DNA of 26,251 nucleotides from a virus. Below the pieces are notes generated by a model, which was not told where the DNA came from, did not search any database, and was given only the letters and a program-made list of their open reading frames with translations. Numbering within the stretch: the stretch's first letter is position 1; each line of letters starts with the position of its first letter. Shown piece by piece: positions 14,870 through 21,925 of this stretch. The DNA lies in the IMG/VR virus record IMGVR_UViG_3300038825_001176, positions 1-26,251 of that record, one strand, 5' to 3'. Position numbers and translations under genes: made by a program.

Positions 14870-17800
14870 GCATCACCCTCACGGCTCTTCAGAAACAGCG
14901 CCGCGATACTGCGGCTAACTGGACCTCAGCTAATCCAACGCTGTTGGCTGGTGAGCTGGGATATGAGTCAGACACGGGCAAATTCAAGATTGGCGACGGC
15001 TCGACAGCTTGGACTGCGCTTGCTTACACCTATTGGAGTCAGATCAGTGCTTACCCTCTAGCGAGTGCAGACATCGCGAACGACGCGATTGGCGCAGATC
15101 AACTGGCTCACACTGCTGTTACTGCCGGTTCTTATACCGCAGCTGACATCACTGTTGATGCACAAGGCCGGATCACGTCTGCTGCATCTGGAACGATCGC
15201 CACTAGCGAGATTGCCAACGATGCTGTCACTCCAGAGAAACTAGAAGACACCAGTGTTACCGCTGGAAGTTATACGGCTGCTGACATTACCGTTGATGCC
15301 CAGGGCCGGATCACTGCCGCAGCAAACGGGCAGATTGGGCCAAGTGAACTTGCTGATACTGCAGTTACAGCTGGTAGCTACACAGCTGCTGACATCACGG
15401 TTGATGCTCAAGGTCGAATCACTGCCGCAGCATCAGGCACGATCGGCACAACTCAGATTGATAACGACGCCGTAACGGCTGAGAAATTGGCCGACACAAG
15501 CGTGACGGCTGGAAGTTACACAGCGGCTGATATTACTGTTGATGCGCAAGGACGCATTACTGCTGCAGCCAGCGGCACGATTGCAACTTCCGAAATTGCT
15601 AACGGGGCTGTTACCTCAGCCAAACTAGACACCAACATTGATATTGCCGGCACTCTTGATGTCACTGGAGTTGCCACATTCGACAACAACGTTGTTGTCA
15701 CGGGTGATCTGACCGTCAACGGCACAACCACTACGATCAACAGCACAACGCTGGAGGTCGATGACAAAAACATCGAGCTGGGCACTGTTGCCACCCCGTC
15801 AGACACTACGGCCAACGGTGGGGGCCTGACACTCAAGGGGTCTACAGATCACACAATTATTTGGACAAACAGCACCGACAGTTGGGATTTTTCTGAGCAC
15901 CTCAACATCGCTAGTGCCAAAGAGTTTCGCATTGCAGGCACTAAGGTTCTTGATGCAACCAGCCTTGGCAGTGCTGTTGTCAGTTCAAGCCTGACAAGCG
16001 TTGGCACGATCACAACCGGCGTTTGGAATGGCACGCCAATCGCGACTGATTACATTGCCAACGATTCTGTAACGGCTGACAAGCTGGCAGACACAAGTGT
16101 TACTGCTGGTAGTTATACGGCTGCTGATATTACGGTTGACGCGCAAGGCCGAATCACCTCTGCAGCATCAGGAACTATTGGAACAAATGAAATTGCCAAC
16201 GATGCTGTAACCGCAGATAAACTTGAAGACACTTCTGTGACCGCTGGCAGCTATACGCTGAGCAGCATTACTGTTGACGCGCAAGGCCGTATCACAGCTG
16301 CGTCGAGTGGCACTGCTGCTGACACTGACAAGATCGCCGAAGGCAACACAGAGGCTGAGGTTGTTGATACCGGCTCTGATGGGCACTTCAAGGTCACAAC
16401 AGAGAATACTGAGCGAATCAGGGTCGGGCCGGCAGGCCAGATCGGTATTGCGGGTGCGAACTACGGCACCAGCGGTCAGGTTTTAACAAGTGGTGGCGCA
16501 TCAGGTGCTGTTAGCTGGGCAGATGCTGCAAGTGGTGGTCCTTCTTTTACTGCTACGGCATCAGGCGCTCTTGCTAATGGCGACACTGTGATTGTTAAGT
16601 CTGACGGCAAAGTGGCAGCTGTGGCAAGTACAACAATTACTGCTGCAGTTGGAACTGAAGAAACTTTCGAAGCGAGTGCTTTAAATACTTCTCTCAGTCG
16701 TGGCACTAGATCAGTTTATGATGCGAGTACAAATAAAATAGTTACTGCGTATGTGATGAGCAGTAACAATGAATTGAAAGCAGTAGTTAGTTCTATTAGC
16801 GACACAACTCCTAGTTTTGGCACAGCGACATCACTGGGTAACAGCAAAGATCAGCCTGTAATAGCGTGCAACGGGTCTGGCAAAGTTGTTATTGCTTATA
16901 GAGATGAAGGTAATAGCGATTACGGGACTGCTATTGTTGGCACAATTAGTGGCACTTCAATTAGTTTTGGCACTGCCGTTGTTTACAACAGCAGCAACAC
17001 TCAGCATCAGACTATTGTATATGATGAAAATGCGGACAAATTTGTAATTGCATATTATGACGCTGGAAACTCTAGGACCAGTGCAATCGTGGGCACGGTA
17101 AGCGGCACATCAATTAGTTTTGGCACAGAAGTTGAAATGTTTTCAGCTTCAACTGGTGGCATAGACGCTGCATATGACCCTGTAGCACAAAAGTGTGTGT
17201 TCTTTGCGATGCTAAATGCTAGCGATGATAAAGCAATCGTTGGCACTATAAGTGGTACATCAATTAGTTTCGGCACGGCAACAACCTTTTCAACTGCTGA
17301 CGCAATAAATACAAATGTAGTTTACGATTCAAGCGCTGAAAAATTCATTGCTGTCTACGAGGAAGATGGTTCATCCGATAAATTATATGCGATAGTTGGC
17401 ACAGTATCTGGCACTTCAATAAGTGTAGGAACAAAGGTAGAGTTGACAACATCAGCTGTAGACCATGTTGCCGCTGCGTATGATGCGCAAGCCGATAAAA
17501 CCTTGGTTGCATATAAGACTTCTACAAATACAGGAGTTTTTATTCTTTTGACTACAAGTGGTACAAGTGTCACCGCTAACTCAGAGACTCAATTTGTTAG
17601 TAGCGTTGATGGCACCAGTGCTGTCTATGACGAATCACAAAAACGAGTCGCTATTTCGTACCGTGATGGCAGTGCTGCCGGACGAGGCAAAACCAGGGTT
17701 GTCAGAAATGCGGTCACTACAACAAATCTCACAGCAGAAAATTATATTGGCATTTCAGATGCTGCTTATGCAGACGGAGCTACAGCCACAATTCAAATCG

Positions 17801-17949
17801 TAGGCGCGGTTGACGATGCTCAATCAAGCTTGACGCCCGGTCAATCTTATTTTGTGCAAACGGATGGCAGTTTAAACACAACGGCAGATACGCCTTCTGT
17901 TTTTGCTGGAACGGCGGTTGCTGCAACCAAGCTGATTGTGAAGGGGTGA
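14866..17949 (+). CDS. Long tail fibre with internal repeats and a seven-bladed propeller-like region
   Basis: This is a 1027-aa protein. Residues 10-57 hold the NPTLLAGELGYESDTGKFKIGDG attachment module shared with the C1q-like gene at 6853. Residues 85-245 and 400-485 contain six copies of a DTSVTAGSYTAADITVDAQG-type repeat. Between them is a DLTVNGTTTTINSTTLEVDD region known to me from cyanophage fibres. Residues about 612-950 hold seven roughly 50-residue repeats (Y-D-x-x-x-D/E-K-x-V-x-x-Y and IVGTISGTSISFG), as in a beta-propeller. The last 65 residues (PGQSYFVQTDGSLNTTADTP) are a trimer or chaperone-like end also seen in cyanophage fibres. It is probably the receptor-binding fibre. The propeller section is visibly AT-richer. 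Confidence 0.85.
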   Translation: MSITLTALQKQRRDTAANWTSANPTLLAGELGYESDTGKFKIGDGSTAWTALAYTYWSQISAYPLASADIANDAIGADQLAHTAVTAGSYTAADITVDAQGRITSAASGTIATSEIANDAVTPEKLEDTSVTAGSYTAADITVDAQGRITAAANGQIGPSELADTAVTAGSYTAADITVDAQGRITAAASGTIGTTQIDNDAVTAEKLADTSVTAGSYTAADITVDAQGRITAAASGTIATSEIANGAVTSAKLDTNIDIAGTLDVTGVATFDNNVVVTGDLTVNGTTTTINSTTLEVDDKNIELGTVATPSDTTANGGGLTLKGSTDHTIIWTNSTDSWDFSEHLNIASAKEFRIAGTKVLDATSLGSAVVSSSLTSVGTITTGVWNGTPIATDYIANDSVTADKLADTSVTAGSYTAADITVDAQGRITSAASGTIGTNEIANDAVTADKLEDTSVTAGSYTLSSITVDAQGRITAASSGTAADTDKIAEGNTEAEVVDTGSDGHFKVTTENTERIRVGPAGQIGIAGANYGTSGQVLTSGGASGAVSWADAASGGPSFTATASGALANGDTVIVKSDGKVAAVASTTITAAVGTEETFEASALNTSLSRGTRSVYDASTNKIVTAYVMSSNNELKAVVSSISDTTPSFGTATSLGNSKDQPVIACNGSGKVVIAYRDEGNSDYGTAIVGTISGTSISFGTAVVYNSSNTQHQTIVYDENADKFVIAYYDAGNSRTSAIVGTVSGTSISFGTEVEMFSASTGGIDAAYDPVAQKCVFFAMLNASDDKAIVGTISGTSISFGTATTFSTADAINTNVVYDSSAEKFIAVYEEDGSSDKLYAIVGTVSGTSISVGTKVELTTSAVDHVAAAYDAQADKTLVAYKTSTNTGVFILLTTSGTSVTANSETQFVSSVDGTSAVYDESQKRVAISYRDGSAAGRGKTRVVRNAVTTTNLTAENYIGISDAAYADGATATIQIVGAVDDAQSSLTPGQSYFVQTDGSLNTTADTPSVFAGTAVAATKLIVKG
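15118..15600 (+). repeat. Fibre repeat block A (four copies)
   Basis: Four copies of the repeat containing VTAGSYTAADITVDAQGRIT begin at 15118, 15256, 15364 and 15502, spaced 138, 108 and 138 nt. The protein is nearly identical in each copy while the DNA differs at most synonymous positions, including Ser as TCT in one copy and AGT or AGC in the others. Confidence 0.9.
16060..16320 (+). repeat. Fibre repeat block B (two copies)
   Basis: Two more copies of the same repeat have VTAGSYT starting at 16099 and 16237 (138 nt apart). They are separated from block A by about 460 nt coding a different beta region. The final copy changes AAD to LSS before ITVDAQGRIT. Confidence 0.88.
16700..17715 (+). 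repeat. Seven propeller-like repeats in the fibre
   Basis: Seven repeats of about 46-52 residues share Y-D/N...K-x-V-x-x-Y at their start and GTxSGTSISFGT at their end. The IVGTISGTS-type segments begin near 16934, 17086, 17237 and 17392, a period of about 150 nt. The first, sixth and seventh repeats are more diverged. The size and number of repeats suit a beta-propeller, which is an inference. Confidence 0.7.
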
Positions 17950-18002
17950 CGTGTTGTCCGGTTCATTCGCCAATAGGATGAGCCGGTCAGCCTGAGAACA
18001 AG

Positions 18003-18194
18003 ATGAAGCGTCCTGACCCGATGATCGCTGGAAAACCGGGGGCCTCGGACACGCAAGCGATGGCAGCTCGAACGTTATGGCTTGAGGAATTGTTTTTCCT
18101 TGATGGCCGCGATCAGATCTCACATCCTCAGCACGGACTGTTTACTGGTCTGTCTGAAAAGTATTCGCTGTTGGATTCAACTGACGGGATCTGA
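18003..18194 (+). CDS. Small protein of unknown function
   Basis: This is a 63-aa protein 53 nt after the fibre stop. It is soluble, with KRPDPMIAGKPGASDTQAMAARTLWLEELFFLDGRD as a likely helical core. The stop overlaps the next ATG (TGATG), which supports it as a real coupled gene. No family is recognised. The spacer before it (17950-18002) has no terminator or convincing promoter. Confidence 0.6.
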   Translation: MKRPDPMIAGKPGASDTQAMAARTLWLEELFFLDGRDQISHPQHGLFTGLSEKYSLLDSTDGI

Positions 18195-18319
18195 TGGCGA
18201 AGTCACTTAGCGGGCAAAGTTTTGTTCAAGGCAAACCTAAGAAGACCAGACAAGGGAATGGACAACACTCACGCCCCAAAAGTGGGCGAAAGAAGTACCG
18301 TGGTCAGGGAAAACGCTAA
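18194..18319 (+). CDS. Small basic protein (41 aa), cyanophage-type
   Basis: This is a 41-aa, very basic protein with VQGKPKKTRQGNGQHS in the middle and RKKYRGQGKR at the end. I recall short proteins with the same KPKKTRQGNGxHS and KKRYRGQGR signature in marine cyanophages, often near structural genes. Its charge suggests binding to DNA or RNA, but the function is unknown. The ATG overlaps the previous TGA. Its small size makes it easy to miss. Confidence 0.7.
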   Translation: MAKSLSGQSFVQGKPKKTRQGNGQHSRPKSGRKKYRGQGKR

Positions 18320-18327
18320 TTCTTCTA

Positions 18328-18666
18328 ATGATCAAGCGTCTTGTTTTTGGTGTAGCCGCTGGGGCAGCTGCATTGGCTCCTTCCTCTGCACTCGCAGGCC
18401 CCTACGTCAATCCTGAGCTGAATGTCGGCGCTGGTTTTGATGACGGCATTTCCGGTGGTTCGCTTGAACTGCACGGTGGCTACTCCTTTGCCAACGGTGC
18501 TTACATTCAGGCAGGCCCTGCTTTGATCTTCAGCACCTCTGATTCAGAGTTTGAGATCTCAGGTAAGGTTGGTCAGTCCTGGGGCCCGGCATACGGCGAA
18601 GTCTCCTTCATGACTGGCGATGAGCTGAGCATTGGTTTCAAAGCTGGTGCTAAGTGGGAGTTTTGA
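18328..18666 (+). CDS. Exported small beta-barrel-like protein
   Basis: This 112-aa protein has a clear signal peptide (MIKRLVFGVAAGAAALAPSSALA, cut before GPY). The mature part has alternating hydrophobic strands ending in aromatic residues (SLELHGGYSF, AYIQAGPALIF, PAYGEVSFMTG, ELSIGFKAGAKWEF) like a small outer-membrane barrel, with a terminal Phe as in outer-membrane proteins. It may change the host envelope during infection. The role is unknown. It starts 8 nt after the previous stop and is followed by a strong terminator. Confidence 0.75.
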   Translation: MIKRLVFGVAAGAAALAPSSALAGPYVNPELNVGAGFDDGISGGSLELHGGYSFANGAYIQAGPALIFSTSDSEFEISGKVGQSWGPAYGEVSFMTGDELSIGFKAGAKWEF

Positions 18667-18704
18667 GCTAGAACTGCTCTAGGTTTCTCACACAGACCGA
18701 CATC

Positions 18705-18732
18705 AGGCTCCCGAAAGGGGGCCTTTTGTTTT
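18705..18732 (+). terminator. Intrinsic terminator, rightward
   Basis: The arms AGGCTCCC (18705-18712) and GGGGGCCT (18717-18724) pair over 8 bp with one G-T pair, closed by a GAAA tetraloop, and are followed by a T-rich run (TTTGTTTT). It probably ends the transcript that carries the structural operon and the 112-aa gene. Confidence 0.88.
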
Positions 18733-18745
18733 ATCTGCAATCGCC

Positions 18746-18979
18746 ATGCAAAAGCTGTTTAACGCAATGTCTTTGTCCGCTTTCCTGATGAGCGGTGCAA
18801 TGGTTGCCGGATCAGTGATTCTCTACACCCGCATTCCATCGCTCACTAAGTACTACATGAGCGAGCTAACGCTTGAGATGACCAAGATCGTTAGCAACAT
18901 GGTGCCGGGCAAGATTGATGAGGTCATGCCAGAGTTGCCGACTACTACTGGCCCGGCTGTGCCATTTAAGCTGCCTTGA
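18746..18979 (+). CDS. Small membrane protein, cyanophage-type
   Basis: This is a 77-aa protein with one N-terminal hydrophobic segment (about residues 8-27, LSAFLMSGAMVAGSVILYTRI), then a helix YMSELTLEMTKIVSNMVPGKIDEVMP and a Pro/Thr tail. I remember similar proteins in marine cyanophages without known function. It lies just after a terminator, with only about 15 nt before its ATG and no clear Shine-Dalgarno, so expression must come from read-through or a promoter overlapping the terminator. It converges with the next leftward gene, 2 nt apart. Confidence 0.72.
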   Translation: MQKLFNAMSLSAFLMSGAMVAGSVILYTRIPSLTKYYMSELTLEMTKIVSNMVPGKIDEVMPELPTTTGPAVPFKLP

Positions 18980-18981
18980 GA

Positions 18982-19302
18982 TCAGACCACCATCTTGGTG
19001 TCAGCTACCGGATCTTCTGGGTCATGAGCTTCAGGCCCGAAGCCTTCAGCCTTGATCCGTTCAGCAAGGTTCGTTTCTGGCGCGGGTGTCTCAGCTTTCT
19101 GGTCAAAGGACGCCAGCCACTCTCTGATTGCAGCACCCGTGGGCGTTGATGCAGGCCATTTAATAAAAGCCAAAAGCTGCTTAGTGTCGGTGAAGGTTTT
19201 GGAGGTATAGCCGCTTTTGCAGATGTAAACCACTGAAGGGCCTTCCCTCATACGGGTGCGTTCGATAAACAATGACCCAGCGGTAAACCGTTCTGACTTC
19301 AT
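18982..19302 (-). CDS. Hypothetical protein (106 aa)
   Basis: This is a soluble 106-aa protein read leftward. The N-terminal half is beta-type (FTAGSLFIERTRMREGPSVVYICKSGY) and a helix TGAAIREWLASFD follows; the tail is acidic and Pro-rich (GPEAHDPEDPV). It looks coding, and the opposite strand holds no better frame. Its ATG shares bases with the rightward gene's ATG in CATG at 19300-19303. A leftward terminator at 19597-19624 shields it from the operon upstream. No family is recognised. Confidence 0.65.
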   Translation of the reverse strand: MKSERFTAGSLFIERTRMREGPSVVYICKSGYTSKTFTDTKQLLAFIKWPASTPTGAAIREWLASFDQKAETPAPETNLAERIKAEGFGPEAHDPEDPVADTKMVV

Positions 19303-20077
19303 GCCTCAAATTCGTGAGATCGGTGTAAAGGGGATTGGTGTCCGTGAGATTTCTGTGGGCCAATCAATCCCGCCTCCTGTTCTACCAACGGCCCCACCGG
19401 TTACATCTGCAAAATACCCGGTGATTGATATGCCTGGGTGTGTTCGCGCCCGTATCTCGTCAGGCAGTGGAGTTGAGTCCTTTGAGGAGGACCCTAACGG
19501 AGTTGTGACCCTGTGCCAAGGTGCTGTCCCTGTTTACGAGGCGCCAGATTACAGGCCAAGAGATTTCACTTGGGTAGAGCCACCAAAGGCAGACATAAAA
19601 AGGCCGGATGTTTCAAGTCCGGCCCAAGCAGCTCTCCCGAATGCGTCAGGTGACAGCCCCGACATCACAAACTTGCCAAAAGATCCACCGTGCCCACCTT
19701 TTGGCGCGAAAGAAATCGGATCGTTTAACAAATTAGGGACAAAGGTCCTTGCCGGTTATGAGCTGCAAGATGGCAAGTGTGTGAAGCTTTGGGATCCTGT
19801 GCCTGCTGGTCAAGTGCTGAACAACTACATCCCTGATGCTGCACCGTTATTCAGCGTTTCTGTCACTGCGGCTGTGGCCACTACGGTCGCCATATTTGCT
19901 AAGCCCATTGCGTCAGTGCTGCAGAAGCTGGCAAAACCTCTTACAAAAAAGATCGTCAAAAAGATCAATCAGAAGCTTGGCCGTAGGGAGAAACTGGAAT
20001 CCTTACAGGAGCGGCGGGTTGTGCAGCGTCACCGGAATCAAGCCATTCGCGATCTGAGGCGCGCTCTGGGTAAATGA
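19301..20077 (+). CDS. Pro-rich protein with C-terminal membrane segment, cyanophage-type
   Basis: The start is taken at ATG 19301 (258 aa, MPQIREIGVKGIGVREISVG); an in-frame GTG at 19256 would add 15 residues but lacks a ribosome site and less resembles the family as I recall it. The order is an N-terminal GVKGIGVREI motif, VIDMPGCVRAR, EDPNGVVTLC, a long Pro-rich linker, GYELQDGKCVKLWDPV, a hydrophobic segment about residues 180-205 (FSVSVTAAVATTVAIFAKPI), and a basic C-terminus. Two Cys-containing loops suggest an exported or disulfide part. I recall relatives in marine cyanophages and cyanobacteria. The function is unknown. Its last 113 nt overlap the leftward gene. Confidence 0.7.
   Translation: MPQIREIGVKGIGVREISVGQSIPPPVLPTAPPVTSAKYPVIDMPGCVRARISSGSGVESFEEDPNGVVTLCQGAVPVYEAPDYRPRDFTWVEPPKADIKRPDVSSPAQAALPNASGDSPDITNLPKDPPCPPFGAKEIGSFNKLGTKVLAGYELQDGKCVKLWDPVPAGQVLNNYIPDAAPLFSVSVTAAVATTVAIFAKPIASVLQKLAKPLTKKIVKKINQKLGRREKLESLQERRVVQRHRNQAIRDLRRALGK
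19597..19624 (-). terminator. Intrinsic terminator, leftward, inside the rightward gene 19301-20077
   Basis: Read leftward, GGCCGGA (19624-19618) and TCCGGCC (19608-19602) form a perfect 7-bp GC-rich stem around a 9-nt loop, followed at once by TTTTT (19601-19597). This would end the leftward operon about 340 nt after its last stop codon. On the rightward strand the same bases are codons and the T-run is absent. Confidence 0.75.
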
Positions 20078-20735
20078 TCTTGTGCGTGTGATCTTGCACC
20101 GGCTTGGGTTTTAGGACTACGTCAGCACAGATGGCATAGAACGGCGAAGACTTGGTAAAGCCGTAGCCTTCACGCTTGGCTTCAGCGCAAGCCTTAAGTC
20201 GCCCCATCTCGTAGTTCAGCCGCTTGTCAGCCAGAGCCTGTTCGTAGAGCGCAACTTGTTTGCGTTGTGCGTCCTTGCACAGGTTGATTGGCCCCCAGTC
20301 CAGTGGGATTGAAAACGTGGCGGTGATGCCGAGATTATTGCTGAAGTTTTGACGGTAGCCTGTCCTTTGCTGCTTGTAGTAGAGGATGCGGCCGATATTG
20401 TCTGGCACCCCATCCGGCCCATCTATTCCAGTTTCTGGGTCTACTAAACCAAAGTTATCGCTGTTGTCGTAAACGGGCTCTTGATAATACTCATTGTTTG
20501 GATTGCCAAAAGAATGCGTGGACGAAACAAAAGGCGAGATATTTAGTGTCGCTCCATCGCATTGGATGCCACTCCCGACTGAATACTTCATGTATTGCCC
20601 AGGCGTGATTTGGACTGCCTGATTAACGACTGAGCCGGAAGAGTTACTCACCGGAGATGCAGTTGCGCTCACCTGACTTGCGGCAGGCAAGCAATACAAA
20701 ATGCTGAGCGAAAAGGCTGCTGCGACTGCCTTCAT
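19965..20735 (-). CDS. Exported protein of the envelope module (256 aa)
   Basis: This 256-aa protein has a signal peptide (MKAVAAAFSLSILYCLPAASQVSA). The mature part has a polar N-terminal stretch, TPGQYMKYSVGSGIQCDGATL, a Tyr/Asn-rich middle, NNLGITATFSIPLDWGPINLC, and a helical part with KDAQRKQVALYEQALADKRL and LKACAEAKREGYGF. Four mature Cys residues are present, suiting the periplasm. I recall relatives in marine cyanophages with no known role. It starts at an ATGA overlap with the gene before it. The C-terminal 113 nt overlap the rightward gene tail-to-tail. Confidence 0.75.
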   Translation of the reverse strand: MKAVAAAFSLSILYCLPAASQVSATASPVSNSSGSVVNQAVQITPGQYMKYSVGSGIQCDGATLNISPFVSSTHSFGNPNNEYYQEPVYDNSDNFGLVDPETGIDGPDGVPDNIGRILYYKQQRTGYRQNFSNNLGITATFSIPLDWGPINLCKDAQRKQVALYEQALADKRLNYEMGRLKACAEAKREGYGFTKSSPFYAICADVVLKPKPVQDHTHKIIYPERASDREWLDSGDAAQPAAPVRIPVSPYGQASD

Positions 20736-21118
20736 TGGCTAAACGTGCTGGTTGAGTCGATGACTGTTTCAGTGATTGTCTCGCGGTCGATTATGACCTT
20801 TTCGATCAGGCCAGGGCCTTGATACGTCTCGGCAAACTGAAAAGCAGCGCCAGGTGTTGTCTGCACCCAGTTAGTTCTAGAAGACAGATCGAGAGCGGTG
20901 GCGCTAGCGGATGGACTTACATTTCCGCTAGATGGTTGAACCCCTGTTCCGCTCACTGTGTATTCAAAGCCAGTGCGATAAGACTCAGAGACAATGCTTT
21001 CACGCACAACCGTTTTTGACTCTGTGTGCGAGGAGACAACCCCCTGGCTGAAATTTGGAATAACGGGCACTGCAACTGCTGGAGAAGGCAGCATCAGCAA
21101 AATGATTAGCCGTTTCAC
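20732..21118 (-). CDS. Exported protein of the envelope module (128 aa)
   Basis: This 128-aa protein has a short signal peptide (KRLIILLMLPSPAVA, cut before VPVIP). The mature part is Ser/Thr-rich and beta-type: VVSSHTESKTVVRESIVSES, GFEYTVSGTGV, TNWVQTTPGAAFQFAETYQG, then IDRETITETVIDS. The start is GTG at 21118, overlapping the previous TGA (GTGA). I remember the same AAFQFVETYQGPG signature in marine cyanophage proteins. The function is unknown; it may be a cell-surface or virion-associated fibre-like part. Confidence 0.74.
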   Translation of the reverse strand: MKRLIILLMLPSPAVAVPVIPNFSQGVVSSHTESKTVVRESIVSESYRTGFEYTVSGTGVQPSSGNVSPSASATALDLSSRTNWVQTTPGAAFQFAETYQGPGLIEKVIIDRETITETVIDSTSTFSQ

Positions 21119-21621
21119 CGAGTTGTCAGCTCACTGATCACTTGGCCAATGGCACTTGTATTGGCACCGCCTGGGCTGATTGTTATGGTCCCCGCCGTCG
21201 TGACGCTGCCGCTCAAACCAGTATTCACGCCCGCAGATGTGCTGGTGACATCGCCAAAGGCGGGCACAGCGCCGACTGTCGGGGCTGACGTTGGCACTGT
21301 GTCGCCCTGTGTATAGCTGGTCGCGAAGCTGAACGAGTTGCCAGCAGTTTTCTGCGTTGCGTCTGGAATTGTGATTGCGTTGACGCCGTTGGTTGCTGCA
21401 CCAAGCCCGCCCAGCGCATCGCTAGTTGTTGAGCCGCCTGCGGTGACGCTGGTATCGATTCCGCTGCCACTGATTGAGTAGCTGTTACCTACGCGGATCG
21501 CACGGCTTGAGGCCGCGCCTACATCAAGTTGCACGCTGCTGGAAATGCGGTGCGTGAGGTCCGCTCTAGCAGGCAAAGCACCCGCCAATGTGATGGCTAA
21601 TACCAAAAGTGAGCGGTTCAT
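21115..21621 (-). CDS. Exported protein of the envelope module (168 aa)
   Basis: This 168-aa protein has a signal peptide (MNRSLLVLAITLAGALPARA, cut before DLTH). The mature part begins DLTHRISSSVQLDVGAA and continues as a low-complexity Gly/Ser/Thr-rich beta sequence (YSISGSGIDTSVTAGGSTTS, SGSVTTAGTITISPGGANTS). It lacks Cys and membrane segments after the signal. I recall cyanophage relatives starting with ADLTHRxSSSVQL. The role is unknown. It is coupled by 4-nt overlaps on both sides. Confidence 0.74.
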   Translation of the reverse strand: MNRSLLVLAITLAGALPARADLTHRISSSVQLDVGAASSRAIRVGNSYSISGSGIDTSVTAGGSTTSDALGGLGAATNGVNAITIPDATQKTAGNSFSFATSYTQGDTVPTSAPTVGAVPAFGDVTSTSAGVNTGLSGSVTTAGTITISPGGANTSAIGQVISELTTR

Positions 21622-21899
21622 TTGATGCCGGCTTTGGTGTCTTTGTTGTCAACGATAACGCTCTTCTCTTCTTTCTTCTTTTGACCGTTTCGGCCTACAG
21701 AAAGGCCATAGCTGGCTGCAGTTGAGGAAAGCAGCGAGGCCGAGAAAGTTACGTCAATCGACTGCTTGAAGATGCCTAGGTAGTTGGCGGTGATTACGCC
21801 CATGGCCCAGATCATGATTGTCAGCCTGACAAAATCGCCAAGCCATCCATTGCTGTGGTCTTCCTGCTCCTCTGACTTCGTTTCCTTAGTCTCTGCCAT
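21618..21899 (-). CDS. Small inner-membrane protein, holin-like shape
   Basis: This 93-aa protein has an acidic N-terminus (AETKETKSEEQEDHSNGW), two hydrophobic segments (about residues 25-45, VRLTIMIWAMGVITANYLGIF, and 48-66, SIDVTFSASLLSSTAASYGL) and a very basic C-terminus (RNGQKKKEEK). Two membrane segments with a charged tail fit a class II holin, though the first gene of an export module could equally be an anchor. It is the first gene of the four-gene leftward operon; its ATG is only 26 nt from the divergent gene's start. Confidence 0.7.
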   Translation of the reverse strand: MAETKETKSEEQEDHSNGWLGDFVRLTIMIWAMGVITANYLGIFKQSIDVTFSASLLSSTAASYGLSVGRNGQKKKEEKSVIVDNKDTKAGIK

Positions 21900-21925
21900 G
21901 ATTGAGCAAGCGTTGGGAGCGGGTC

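Noticed and set aside
15118-16320. Regular repeats as a CRISPR array or intergenic repeat
   Set aside because: They are in-frame protein repeats of 36-46 residues with variable DNA, not identical short DNA repeats with spacers.
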